A stretch of DNA of 64,000 nucleotides from CBDCZI01 sp965224495. Its GTDB lineage: Bacteria; Bacteroidota; Bacteroidia; Cytophagales; JAAEPT01. Each line of letters begins with the position of its first letter. Positions within the stretch are counted from its first letter, which is position 1. The position numbers and the translations under genes are program-made. The DNA is taken from NCBI GenBank assembly GCA_965224495.1, contig CBDCZI010000014.1:62001-126000 (forward strand), read 5' to 3'. Below the pieces are notes generated by a model. It worked only from the letters and a program-made list of their open reading frames with translations, made no database searches and was not told the DNA's origin. Of the stretch, positions 35,655-45,364 are shown piece by piece.

Positions 35655-38600
35655 ATGTTAAATTACCTCAAAAGACTTTTTTCATTCTTTTTTATCCTTT
35701 ATTTTTCACTTGTTGGGTTTTCTCAAAACGAACAATTTACGCACCTCAACAGTACGGACGGCTTGCCTATCAATACGATTAAGCATATAACACAAGATTA
35801 TTTGGGTTTTGTATGGATTGCTACACAAGATGGTATTTGCAGGTATGATGGTTCGGATATTAAGGTTTATAAAAACACAAAAGAAGACCTTTTCTCTTAC
35901 GGAAACAATGAAATCACTTACGTTTTTGAAGACAGTAACAAGGACTTATGGCTATGTACAGCTCGTGGTGGTTTAGCCAAATACGATAGAAAAAATGACC
36001 GTTTCGAAAATTACAACAGTAAAAACGATACACGCATTAAAAATCTCCACACCAATACAATCATCGAATTGGCTGGAAAAAAATTGCTTATTGGAACAGA
36101 TAGAGGTCTTTCGTACTTTGATTTGACAACCGAAACCTATTATAAAAATGAAAAACAAGCGTTATTACAAAACGAAAAGATAAACACACTTTTTCGTGCA
36201 AAAAACAACAGTATATGGATTGGTTCAGCACAACGAGGACTTGAAAACTTTGACGTAAAAGAAGGTACAATTCAACATTATTCAACAAAAGCTGATAAAC
36301 CTTACCGCTTAGCAGGGAACGGTATTAAAGCGATTGTTGAAGATAGTTTACAGCGTATTTGGGTAGGTACATGGGCAAATGGCTTACACAAAATAACAAA
36401 AGATAGTATTACTATTTACAAACACGGCGACAACGACAAATCCTCTATTAGTCAAAATGCTATCTTTGCCTTGGCTATAACAAAAAAAGGCAAGCTATGG
36501 ATTGCCACCGAAAACAAAGGCATCTGTCATTACGACGAAGAGAACAAATCTTTCCACAGTATAACGAGTAATTTTTATGATGCTCGGGGCTTGTCTGATA
36601 ATGCTATTCAGTCACTTTATATCGATAGTAGAGAAAATCTATGGGTCGGAACGTTTGCCCACGGCGTAAGTATTTTACCTCAACATCCTTTTCCTTTTAA
36701 ACATATAAAAAGTATTCCTGGTGAGGAAAATTCTCTCTCAAACAATAATGTTATTTCTATCTTAAAAGACAAAAAAGGCAGACTTTGGATAGGTACTGAC
36801 GGTGGTGGTTTAAATCTTTACGATGAAGAGTTTCATACCTTTACCGTTTATCGTCATTATGACGAAGACACAAACACGATTGGTTCAAATGTAGTTTTAT
36901 CAGTGTATGAAGACAACGAAGGTACTATTTGGACAGGTACTTACCGTGGTGGCTTGTCTCGATTTAACGAAGAAACAGATGATTTTACCACTTTTACGAC
37001 TATCCGAAATGACACGACAAGTTTATCTAATGATATTGTAAGTACTATTTTTGAAGACAAGGAAGGCTTGTTTTGGGTAGGTACGTGGAGAAATGGATTC
37101 AATCTATTCGATAAAAAAACAGGTACTTTTACTCAATTCCCTTACAAACGAAATAAAAAAGGAAGTATTCCTCACTACCAAGTCAATCACATGATTGAGG
37201 GGGATAACAATGATTTGTGGATTGCTACTGAAGATGGTCTGGTTCATTTTGACAAAAGCACACACCAATTTGAACATTACAACCGACGGTTTAAAACAAA
37301 AAATGGTATTTCAGACAATTCCGTTAGCTCTCTTTATTTGAATAATAAAGGAATATTATGGATTGGTACACGTGGTGGCGGGCTAAATAAATTTGATCCA
37401 AAAACAAAACTTTTTACCAATTACAAAGGAACTGGTTTTTCGAGTGACATCATCTACCATATCATTCCTGAGAACAAAACAAAATTATGGATTAGCACCA
37501 ATGATGGTATCACTGAGTTTGACACCGAAACTACCGAAATACGTAGCCACGGATTTAGTGAGGGAGTTTTGGGTACTCAATTCGTTACAGGTTCGGGATA
37601 TAAAGATGAGAATGGCATCATATTTTTGGGTAGTACAGAGGGTTTAAATTTCTTTCATCCTGAAAATATATTCACTGACAAAAAAAGTTCTCCGCTTAAG
37701 TTTACGGGGTTAAAAATTCAAAATAAAGAAGTCGATATTTCCACTAATAAATTGATGGCTAAACACATTTCTTTATCTGAGGAAGTCACCATTAAATACA
37801 AAGAGAACTTTTTCTCTATTGCTTTTTCTTATTTGAATTACATCTACCCTGACAAGACCCAATATGAATACAAAATGGTTGGTTTTGATAAAGAATGGAT
37901 AAAAGCAGGTAATAAAAACGTCGCCCACTACACCAATTTAGACCCTAACGAATACACCTTTATGGTCAGAGCAACAAACAAAGCTGACCATGTAATTGAA
38001 CCAATTACTATGAAAGTAACCGTTCGGGCACCATTTTATATGACTGTATGGTTTCGTTCTTTATTGGTTTTCTTGACAGGCTTGTTGATTTATGGCTTAT
38101 TTCAAATGCGTATCAATGAAGTCAAAGAGAAACGAAAAATATTATTAAAGAATAACAAAGTATTACAAAAAGAAATTAAACAGCGAAAAAAGACACAACG
38201 TTTATATAAAAAAGAAAAAATAAGAGCAATAAAATTAGCTGAGGCAAAAGATGAATTTCTTTCAAATATGAGCCACGAAATCCGTACGCCTCTTAATATG
38301 ATTTTGGGGTACTTACAATTGGTAGGTACAAACAAAACAAACATTGTCCAATTTTTGAAAGTAATGCGTGTTTCTGCAGATAATTTATTGCATTTGGTTA
38401 ACCAAATTTTAGATCTATCAAAAATAGAGAAAGATAAATTAGATTTGAATTTCACTCCTTTTAACACCCGTGAGTACATCGAAGAATTAAAAGGTATATT
38501 CACAGGAAACATTGAGATGAAAGGACTTGATTTCATTGTAGAGGTAGATAAAAACCTCCCACATACGGTAATTGGTGACAAACACCGCTTAAATCAAATT

Positions 38601-39383
38601 TTAACCAACCTTTTAGGTAATGCACTCAAGTTCACAGAAAAAGGACATGTGAAATTAAAAATAGACCTTAGCGAAAGTAAGGGTAACCATGCCAGTATTA
38701 AATTTATTGTGAAGGATACAGGAATTGGTATTGCTAAAGAAAAATTAGACACCGTGTTTGAAAAATTCACCCAAGAAAAGTCAACTATAACAAGAGAATT
38801 TGGAGGAACAGGCTTAGGGTTGACTATTGCAAAAGAACTTATTTCACTCTTAAAAGGAAAAATAGAAGTCGATTCGATACAAGGAAAAGGGAGTGAATTT
38901 GCTGTATCGTTACCTTTTGAAATTGCTACAGAAAATATCACAGCAAAAAGCAGTCTTAAAGACGAACCAAAATCCATCAAAGGTTTACATATATTAGTAG
39001 TTGACGACAATCAGTTTAACCTCACCTTGGCAAGTACGATTATTCAAGCAAGTAACGCTACGGTAAAAACGGCTATTAGCGGACCTAAAGCACTAAAACT
39101 GATGGAAGAAGAATATTTTGATGCTGTGGTAATGGATATCCACATGCCTGAAATGAACGGCTATGAGGCAACTCAACAAATAACTAAAAAGTATAGAACA
39201 CCTGTCATCGGCTGTACCGCTGATATCTTTAACGAAACGTTTGAAAAAGGTATCAAGTCAGGAATGGTGGATATTATAACAAAACCTTTCCAAATCAATC
39301 ATCTAATAGAAAAAATACATATCCATAGCACTATCTACCGAGGACAAAACAAAGAACAAATAATAGCAAACAAACAAAGCTAA
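35655..39383 (+). CDS. Hybrid two-component sensor with periplasmic propeller (HTCS-like, no DNA-binding domain)
   Basis: From ATG 35655 (in frame after an upstream TTG-type start) a signal peptide (YLKRLFSFFFILYFSLVGFSQ) leads to about 14 propeller repeats with LWIGTxGGGLNxYD patterns, a Y_Y_Y domain, one membrane helix (TVWFRSLLVFLTGLLIYGLF), a short coiled coil, and HisKA with SNMSHEIRTPLN (His near residue 875). HATPase boxes NLLGNALKFTEKG and GTGLGLTIAKEL and a receiver domain with VVMDIHMPEMNG (Asp near 1160) follow. Classic Bacteroidota HTCS proteins end in an AraC helix-turn-helix, which is missing, so output must pass to another protein. Ligand unknown; polysaccharides are usual for this class. 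Confidence 0.9.
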   Translation: MLNYLKRLFSFFFILYFSLVGFSQNEQFTHLNSTDGLPINTIKHITQDYLGFVWIATQDGICRYDGSDIKVYKNTKEDLFSYGNNEITYVFEDSNKDLWLCTARGGLAKYDRKNDRFENYNSKNDTRIKNLHTNTIIELAGKKLLIGTDRGLSYFDLTTETYYKNEKQALLQNEKINTLFRAKNNSIWIGSAQRGLENFDVKEGTIQHYSTKADKPYRLAGNGIKAIVEDSLQRIWVGTWANGLHKITKDSITIYKHGDNDKSSISQNAIFALAITKKGKLWIATENKGICHYDEENKSFHSITSNFYDARGLSDNAIQSLYIDSRENLWVGTFAHGVSILPQHPFPFKHIKSIPGEENSLSNNNVISILKDKKGRLWIGTDGGGLNLYDEEFHTFTVYRHYDEDTNTIGSNVVLSVYEDNEGTIWTGTYRGGLSRFNEETDDFTTFTTIRNDTTSLSNDIVSTIFEDKEGLFWVGTWRNGFNLFDKKTGTFTQFPYKRNKKGSIPHYQVNHMIEGDNNDLWIATEDGLVHFDKSTHQFEHYNRRFKTKNGISDNSVSSLYLNNKGILWIGTRGGGLNKFDPKTKLFTNYKGTGFSSDIIYHIIPENKTKLWISTNDGITEFDTETTEIRSHGFSEGVLGTQFVTGSGYKDENGIIFLGSTEGLNFFHPENIFTDKKSSPLKFTGLKIQNKEVDISTNKLMAKHISLSEEVTIKYKENFFSIAFSYLNYIYPDKTQYEYKMVGFDKEWIKAGNKNVAHYTNLDPNEYTFMVRATNKADHVIEPITMKVTVRAPFYMTVWFRSLLVFLTGLLIYGLFQMRINEVKEKRKILLKNNKVLQKEIKQRKKTQRLYKKEKIRAIKLAEAKDEFLSNMSHEIRTPLNMILGYLQLVGTNKTNIVQFLKVMRVSADNLLHLVNQILDLSKIEKDKLDLNFTPFNTREYIEELKGIFTGNIEMKGLDFIVEVDKNLPHTVIGDKHRLNQILTNLLGNALKFTEKGHVKLKIDLSESKGNHASIKFIVKDTGIGIAKEKLDTVFEKFTQEKSTITREFGGTGLGLTIAKELISLLKGKIEVDSIQGKGSEFAVSLPFEIATENITAKSSLKDEPKSIKGLHILVVDDNQFNLTLASTIIQASNATVKTAISGPKALKLMEEEYFDAVVMDIHMPEMNGYEATQQITKKYRTPVIGCTADIFNETFEKGIKSGMVDIITKPFQINHLIEKIHIHSTIYRGQNKEQIIANKQS

Positions 39384-40535
39384 TTACTCCTTGAGTACGT
39401 ACCTCGAAATCACTATACGTTGAATTTCGGAAGTACCTTCACCGATTTGTAACAAGCGTTGGTCTCTGTAAAATCTTTCGATATCATATTCTTTCATTAA
39501 ACCATTTCCTCCGTGAATTTGCACTGCTTCATCAGTGACTTCTTTGGCTATTTCTGAACAATATAGTTTTGCCATTGCTGCCTCTTTACCGTAAGGTTTT
39601 TTGTTATCTTTGAGCCAACAAGCCTTATACAGTAAGTTACGAGCCAATTCTATTTTCATCGCCATATCTGCTATTTTGAAAGCTATCACTTGAAAATTAG
39701 CTATTACTTTACCAAATTGTTTTCGTTGTTTGGCATATTTTACGGCCAACTCAAACGCTCCTTGCGCACAACCTAATCCCATTGCCGCAATCGATAAACG
39801 TCCACTATCAAGTGTAGCCAGCATTATTTTAGAACCATTTCCTCGTTTACCTAACAAACTATCTTCAGGCACTTGACAATTATCAAAAAACAAAGAAGAA
39901 GTATTTGAAGCTCGCCACATCATTTTTCCGTGCATCGTTTGAGCCGAAAATCCTGCGGTTCCTTTTCCTACTATAATTGTTGAAATTTCTTTTCTCCCGT
40001 CTTTATGTCTTCCCGTGATTGCCTGAACAGTCACTCCTGCGGTCAATATTGATGACGCATTTGTTATAAATATTTTAGAACCATTTATTGACCATTTCCC
40101 TTCCTTTAAATCGGCTTTTGTTTTACTCGAACGAGAATCTGAGCCTGCACTTGCTTCAGTCAAACCAAATGCCCAAAGATGCTCTCCTGTACATAACATC
40201 GGTAAATACTTTTCTTTTTTCTCTTTGCTTCCAAAGTTCAAGATAGGACCAATACCCAATGAGTTGTGCGCAGCAATTGTTGCTGCTTGCGAACCATCTA
40301 TCCTTGCTAACTCTTCGACTGCTATGATATAGGATAAATTATCTAAACCCTGCCCACCAAACCGTTCGGGTACAACCATACCGAACAACCCTATTCTCCC
40401 CATTTTCTTTGTTAAATCAACAGAAAACTGCTCCTTTTCATCTAATAATTGAGCAATAGGTTTTATCTCTTTTTCAGCAAACTCCCTTACCGACTGACGT
40501 ATCATTTCGTGTTGTTCGTTGCAAAATAAATTCAT
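39384..40535 (-). CDS. Acyl-CoA dehydrogenase
   Basis: FAD enzyme introducing a C2-C3 double bond into acyl-CoA, 383 residues. It has FGLTEASAGSDS (FAD-binding), WSINGSKIFITNA, GRLSIAAMGLGCAQGAFE, the catalytic-base region of the ACAD family with EIAKEVTDEAVQIHGGNGLMKEYDIERFYRD, and IGEGTSEIQRIVISR. Its operon (AtuA-like, enoyl-CoA hydratase, carboxylase) suggests isovaleryl-CoA or citronellyl-CoA as substrate. Its stop abuts the hybrid kinase stop without a spare base. Confidence 0.9.
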   Translation of the reverse strand: MNLFCNEQHEMIRQSVREFAEKEIKPIAQLLDEKEQFSVDLTKKMGRIGLFGMVVPERFGGQGLDNLSYIIAVEELARIDGSQAATIAAHNSLGIGPILNFGSKEKKEKYLPMLCTGEHLWAFGLTEASAGSDSRSSKTKADLKEGKWSINGSKIFITNASSILTAGVTVQAITGRHKDGRKEISTIIVGKGTAGFSAQTMHGKMMWRASNTSSLFFDNCQVPEDSLLGKRGNGSKIMLATLDSGRLSIAAMGLGCAQGAFELAVKYAKQRKQFGKVIANFQVIAFKIADMAMKIELARNLLYKACWLKDNKKPYGKEAAMAKLYCSEIAKEVTDEAVQIHGGNGLMKEYDIERFYRDQRLLQIGEGTSEIQRIVISRYVLKE

Positions 40536-40564
40536 AGGCTTTCGGATTTGTTTCTTAATTATTC

Positions 40565-42367
40565 TTACGGATTAATAGTAGCTAATACTTCTTCTGGAAC
40601 AGCTATTTTTTGATTCAATAACGCTGATGCAAACGTTTTACCTTGTGCGTCTATTCGCATTGACCTTGTGCCTCCACCGTCAAGTGCCTCTGCTATAAAA
40701 AAATTAAACGCCTGGAGACTTTCTAACTCGTAACGTTTTACTTGCCCTTGTTTTTTGAAAAATCCCCTGACCACTTCTGCTGTTAAATGATCTTTCAAAA
40801 ACTGATAAATAATATCATTACGAGCTACCACACCTATATTTACGCTATCCCCCTTATCTCCCGAACGAGCCAAACAGAGGTCAATAAGTTTACAATAAAC
40901 CCAATTGGGGTTTATTGCCATTTGGGTCCCATTGTCTGCGATTTGATGATTTGTTTCTTTGGGTTCTTTTTGCTCAAAACCTGTAATTAAACTGACTTGT
41001 TGTTTTATATTTATTGTACCGTTTACGTTCAATGAACTCACCGACATCGTAACCCATTTTTTATCGACAAACGTTGCCCAATATGCCATCACTTGCTGTA
41101 TGCGTGGACGACCTCCTGTCACCGCAACTCCTTGCGGACCGCTTAATATTAATGAAGCTAATAACTTTGAAAACACTTCTAATTTCGTGCGGTCTTTGTC
41201 AAAAGCATAAAACTGTAATAAGATCTCGTTGGGATGAGCGTGTTCTATCAAATCAAGATGACAAGCGTTGTGACCGACAAATTCGGTATTCGTCTTTTCA
41301 AATTTCAGCTTGAGGCGTTGCCAAAATAGTTCTTTAAATTTCTCTGCTTTTGCAAGTACATTTCCTCCCGAAATAATAAAATTCCCTTTGGCTTGAAAAC
41401 CTGCTTCAAATGCCATTGACACCTTTAGTTTAGACGTTGGTGCATAACCTTTTCCTCCCGAAATCTTTACTTTATCATCTTCCCATTGCTCTACCTTTAA
41501 CGCTGTCAAATCAGCAATTACATCAGGGCTAAAATACCTTTTCGGGTCTGAAATCTCATAAACTAACTGTTCCTTGACCGTGTTTACACTTACCAATCCA
41601 CCTGTGTTTTGATGTTTGGTCAAATAAAACGTTGCGTCAGTAAATACCTCTACAATAGGAAAACCAAAGTTAGTCCAATCTTTAACCAAGTGCCAATCTG
41701 TAAAATTGCCCCCCGTAACTTGTGCCCCACATTCGATACAATGCGACGCAATCATCGCCGAACCCAACTTGTCCCAATCGTCAAGTTGCCAACCAAACTC
41801 ATAAACCATCGGAGCCATCGCTATCGCACTATCCGTTGCTCTACCTGCGATAATAATTTGAGAACCCATTTTTAAAGCCTCCACAAGTGGCACTAAACCA
41901 ACATAGGCATTTGCAGATTTAATCGTCGGATAAATTCCTTTAAAACTCGCTCCCGTTTCAAAATTTTTAAACGTCTCCTTCTCTGGGTAAAGTTGAGGTA
42001 ACAAGTGCATCAAATGGTCTCCTTCAACAACAGTAACAGACATTTCTATCCCTAATTGCTCTAATTCTTTTAAAATTCGTTGCCCACAAGCCAAGGGATT
42101 ATTTCCTCCTGCATTAGTTATCAAACGTATATTTTTTTCTTTTATCAAGTGTGCCGAACCTACAAAATGATGGATAAAATCTTCGACATACCCTTTTTCG
42201 GGGTTTTTATCTTGTTGTTTCTGTAAGATACTCATCGACACTTCTGCCAAATAATCTGAGGTCAAATAATCCAATTGACCACCGTTTATTTGCCGAAACA
42301 TTGCCCCTGGGTCATCGCCCCAAAAACCACTCGAATTACCTATCCGTACCGATTTCTTCATCTCCAA
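40565..42367 (-). CDS. AtuA-family protein (DUF1446), acyclic terpene / branched acyl-CoA degradation
   Basis: The 600-residue protein has the N-terminal DUF1446 signature (MKKSVRIGNSSGFWGDDPGAMFRQINGGQLDYLTSDYLAEVSMSIL), ITNAGGNNPLACG, IIAGRATDSAIAMAP and a C-terminal AtuA-like ferredoxin-fold part (LCLARSGDKGDSVNIGVVARN). In Pseudomonas, AtuA belongs to citronellol degradation, but its chemistry is not established. Here it is cotranscribed with, and its start overlaps the end of, the enoyl-CoA hydratase gene, pointing to leucine or terpene catabolism. Confidence 0.88.
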   Translation of the reverse strand: MEMKKSVRIGNSSGFWGDDPGAMFRQINGGQLDYLTSDYLAEVSMSILQKQQDKNPEKGYVEDFIHHFVGSAHLIKEKNIRLITNAGGNNPLACGQRILKELEQLGIEMSVTVVEGDHLMHLLPQLYPEKETFKNFETGASFKGIYPTIKSANAYVGLVPLVEALKMGSQIIIAGRATDSAIAMAPMVYEFGWQLDDWDKLGSAMIASHCIECGAQVTGGNFTDWHLVKDWTNFGFPIVEVFTDATFYLTKHQNTGGLVSVNTVKEQLVYEISDPKRYFSPDVIADLTALKVEQWEDDKVKISGGKGYAPTSKLKVSMAFEAGFQAKGNFIISGGNVLAKAEKFKELFWQRLKLKFEKTNTEFVGHNACHLDLIEHAHPNEILLQFYAFDKDRTKLEVFSKLLASLILSGPQGVAVTGGRPRIQQVMAYWATFVDKKWVTMSVSSLNVNGTINIKQQVSLITGFEQKEPKETNHQIADNGTQMAINPNWVYCKLIDLCLARSGDKGDSVNIGVVARNDIIYQFLKDHLTAEVVRGFFKKQGQVKRYELESLQAFNFFIAEALDGGGTRSMRIDAQGKTFASALLNQKIAVPEEVLATINP

Positions 42368-43134
42368 TTTGGTTTTCTTTTCTCTAAAAAAGCACTCATC
42401 CCTTCTTTTCCCTCTTCGCTATTTCGTACCGTAGCAATACGTTGAGCCGTATATTCTATCAATTCTCTTGTTATTTCTTTTCCCGTTACCTGCTCAATTA
42501 AGTTTTTACATTCAGCGATAGCATTTGTGCCACTTGCCAAAAACAAGGCTACATATTTTGCTAATTCTGTTTCGATTTCCTCAAACGAACAACTGACATT
42601 TACTAACCCAATGGTTTTTGCTTTTTCGCCATCAAACGGTTGTCCTGTAAGCATCATTTCTCTCGCCGAAAACTCACCAATTCGTTTGATTATATACGGA
42701 GAAATCACCGCAGGAATAATCCCTAATTTGACTTCACTAAACGAGAACACTGTTTTTTTGTCTGCAATTACCACATCGCAACTGGCTAACAAACCATTTG
42801 CCCCTCCAAATGAAGCGCCGTGAACAAGGGCTATTGTCGGTTTCCTAGAAGTGTAAATGGTATAAAAACACTCGGCTAATCGTCTCGCTCCCTTTACGTT
42901 TTCTTCGTACGAATTTGTCGCTAATTGTTTCATCCATCTCAAATCTGCTCCCGCGCTAAACATTCCACCTTCGCCTCTCAGAACGATGACCTTTACACCC
43001 AAATCATCGGTCAATTCGTTGTAAACAGCGATTAACTCCTCGACCATTGTTTCGTCAAAAGCATTACGCACCCTTGGTTTGGCGAGCCAAATCGTTGTGG
43101 TTTGTTTGTCTTTTGTTATTTTTATGGTTTTCAT
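42358..43134 (-). CDS. Enoyl-CoA hydratase/isomerase family protein (methylglutaconyl-CoA hydratase-like)
   Basis: The 258-residue crotonase-fold enzyme has VIVLRGEGGMFSAGADLRWMK (oxyanion-hole Gly and CoA site), ALVHGASFGGANGLLASCDVVIA and FSFSEVKLGIIPAVISPYIIKRIG (catalytic Glu region). With the MCC beta subunit upstream it most likely hydrates 3-methylglutaconyl-CoA, though isohexenylglutaconyl-CoA in terpene breakdown is equally possible. Its last codons overlap the AtuA gene start by 10 bases. Confidence 0.87.
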   Translation of the reverse strand: MKTIKITKDKQTTTIWLAKPRVRNAFDETMVEELIAVYNELTDDLGVKVIVLRGEGGMFSAGADLRWMKQLATNSYEENVKGARRLAECFYTIYTSRKPTIALVHGASFGGANGLLASCDVVIADKKTVFSFSEVKLGIIPAVISPYIIKRIGEFSAREMMLTGQPFDGEKAKTIGLVNVSCSFEEIETELAKYVALFLASGTNAIAECKNLIEQVTGKEITRELIEYTAQRIATVRNSEEGKEGMSAFLEKRKPNWR

Positions 43135-43198
43135 ATTTCAGTTTCTTCTTATTAATTACGCAAATCTTTCGATTACAACTAAATAGAGTAAGTACTCG

Positions 43199-43327
43199 GC
43201 ATAGGGATTGAAGTGGAAATCCTTTTACTATCTGTTCTTGATTTGTGTATTTCCGTTAAGATAACCGATAAAATGACTACACAAAAACGAACTTCACGTA
43301 AAAGATTGAGAGCGATAAAGCCCGACC
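43199..43327 (+). repeat. Dispersed structured element, long form
   Basis: Conserved ends (CGGCATAGGGATTGAAG, GGAAATCCTTTTAC ... GTAAAAGATTGAGAGC, AAAGCCCGACCCC) enclose a longer distal arm than in the 67-base copies. TTTTAC and GTAAAA pair, keeping the two-hairpin plan. Confidence 0.6.
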
Positions 43328-43382
43328 CCTTGTGGGTATGCCCCCAAAAAAACGCCGTAAAATAATTTTATTTTGGGGCATC

Positions 43383-43515
43383 GAGCGGGCTATTTGTTCC
43401 CAATCTTTTTTGGTGGAGTTCATCGTTATTTATTACCATTTACTGCTTTTCAAAAAACAGTTTAACCAAGAAAGTATCGAGAACAAAAAAGGATTTCCAC
43501 GTCTATCCCTATGCC
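43383..43515 (-). repeat. Dispersed structured element, long form, inverted
   Basis: On the minus strand it begins GGCATAGGGATAGACGTGG and AAATCCTTTTTTG, then has a long arm, then AAAAAAGATTGGGAACAAAT and AGCCCGCTCG. The 3' tail has drifted from GACCC. It faces the copy at 43199. Confidence 0.55.
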
Positions 43516-43526
43516 TCGCTCCGCAC

Positions 43527-45134
43527 TCACATACGGAATATCCCGTTTTTATGTTCCCCGAAACTTTTGTATAATGACATCCGAATACCACGAGCGATAT
43601 ATTCACGTGTGTTCAGAGGGTCAATAATTCCGTCGTCCCACAGACGTGCCGTGCTGTAATACGGAGAACCCTCTTTCTCGTATTTTTTAATGATTGTTTC
43701 TCGTAATTCCTTCTTTGTCTGTTCGTCATAAACCAACCCTTTCCGTGCCAATTGTTCCTCTTTCACAATATTCAACACCGAAGACGCTTGTGCTCCTCCC
43801 ATCACCGAAATCCGTGCGTTTGGCCACATCAAAAGCATTCTTGGGTCATAAGCCCGTCCTGCCATTGCGTAATTTCCCGCTCCAAACGAACCTCCAATCA
43901 CTACCGTAAATTTGGGGACATTGGCATTCGCTACCGCGTGAACCATCTTCGCTCCGTCACGTGCAATCCCTGCTTGTTCGTATTCCTTTCCGACCATAAA
44001 ACCCATGATATTTTGCAAAAATAATAACGGGATTTTACGACTCGTACACAATTCCACAAAGTGCGCACCCTTGAGTGCCGACTGTGAAAATAAAATACCA
44101 TTATTTGCAATTATACCGACAGGATAGCCTTTGATATAAGCAAAACCCGTCACCAAAGTTGGTCCATAACGAGCCTTAAATTCGTGAAAACGACTCCCGT
44201 CAACCAACCGTGCAATCACCTCTTTGATATTAAAAGGCTTCCGCAAATCCAAGGGAACAATTCCAAAAATCTCTTTGGGATCATACGCAGGTTCCTCTTC
44301 AGGAATTCGTTCCAGTTTCTCTTGTGGTTGCGAGCGAAAAGTCTGTACGATATCTCGACAAATAGATAAAGCGTGTTTGTCATTTTCCGCCAAATGGTCT
44401 GCCGTACCCGATATTGCGGTGTGCATTTCGGCTCCTCCCAACTCTTCAGAACTAACCGTTTGTCCCGTAGCGGCCTTGACCAACGGTGGACCTCCAATAA
44501 AAATTGTCCCTTGTTTTTTGACGATAATGGTTTCATCACACATCGCTGGAACATACGCTCCTCCAGCTGTACAAGGTCCTAAAACCACTGCTATTTGCGG
44601 AATCCCCTCCGCAGACATGCGTGCCTGATTATAAAAAAATCGCCCAAAATCATTTCTGTCAGGAAACACCTTGGCTTGGTCTGGAAGAAAAACACCTCCC
44701 GAATCAACCAAATAAACACACGGCAAATTATTCTCTTGTGCCACCTGTTGTGCTCGTAAATGTTTTTTTATTGTAATATCAATGTATGTTCCCCCTTTGA
44801 CTGTCGCATCGTTAGCAATAACAACAATTTCTTTTCCGTGCATCGTTGCTATCCCCGTAATTATCCCCGCCGAAGGAAAGGCATTGTCCTTAATACCACC
44901 TCCCGCCATCGGTGAAAATTCTAAAAAATCAGTGCCTTTGTCTAACAACTCTTCTATTCGCTGACGAACAAGCAACTTCCCTTCGGCAGTATGTTTTTCT
45001 CGGTAAGCTAACGCTCCTCCTTCTTTCACCTTATCCATCTTTTGATGAAAATCAGCCAATAAAACTTCATACTCTTTCACCCTTTTTACAAAGTCTGGGT
45101 GCGTTACGTCTATGTGAGAAATTATCTTATCCAA
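43527..45134 (-). CDS. Acyl-CoA carboxylase carboxyltransferase subunit, methylcrotonyl-CoA carboxylase beta type
   Basis: The 535-residue protein transfers carboxyl from biotin to an acyl-CoA. It shows LLDKGTDFLEFSPMAGGG, VVIANDATVKGGTYIDITIKKHLRAQ, VYLVDSGGVFLPDQ, IFIGGPPLVKAATGQTVSSEELGG and a C-terminal FTVVIGGSFGAGNYAMAGRAYDPRML, all typical of MCC beta or geranyl-CoA carboxylase beta. No biotin carboxylase/BCCP alpha subunit is in the window, so it must be elsewhere. It starts the operon that continues with hydratase, AtuA and dehydrogenase genes. Confidence 0.92.
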   Translation of the reverse strand: MDKIISHIDVTHPDFVKRVKEYEVLLADFHQKMDKVKEGGALAYREKHTAEGKLLVRQRIEELLDKGTDFLEFSPMAGGGIKDNAFPSAGIITGIATMHGKEIVVIANDATVKGGTYIDITIKKHLRAQQVAQENNLPCVYLVDSGGVFLPDQAKVFPDRNDFGRFFYNQARMSAEGIPQIAVVLGPCTAGGAYVPAMCDETIIVKKQGTIFIGGPPLVKAATGQTVSSEELGGAEMHTAISGTADHLAENDKHALSICRDIVQTFRSQPQEKLERIPEEEPAYDPKEIFGIVPLDLRKPFNIKEVIARLVDGSRFHEFKARYGPTLVTGFAYIKGYPVGIIANNGILFSQSALKGAHFVELCTSRKIPLLFLQNIMGFMVGKEYEQAGIARDGAKMVHAVANANVPKFTVVIGGSFGAGNYAMAGRAYDPRMLLMWPNARISVMGGAQASSVLNIVKEEQLARKGLVYDEQTKKELRETIIKKYEKEGSPYYSTARLWDDGIIDPLNTREYIARGIRMSLYKSFGEHKNGIFRM

Positions 45135-45364
45135 AATTAAAAAAAGTTAGTCTTTAATTAAACACGAAGAAAAAAGGGGAAAGTTGTCTTTTACACCTAT
45201 TTAACTTTATCATTCATCTGTAGAACACCTATTAAACCACATAAAACTACTCTTTTAAAGGTTTTATCACTATATTAGTATTGTGTTTAAAATTAGTGCT
45301 TTTAAATCACTGTTTATTAAATGGTTCACTACCCATCATTGTTTGTAACATCACCAAAAAACCT

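Larger units (their letters stand above)
43135..43526. other. Intergenic region inside the catabolic operon with two convergent structured elements
   Basis: No gene in 392 bases. It holds two large copies of the dispersed element facing each other (43199-43327 on +, 43383-43515 on -). Between them the inverted repeat ATGCCCCCAAAA (43338-43349) with TTTTGGGGCAT (43371-43381) forms a terminator-like stem. Confidence 0.7.
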
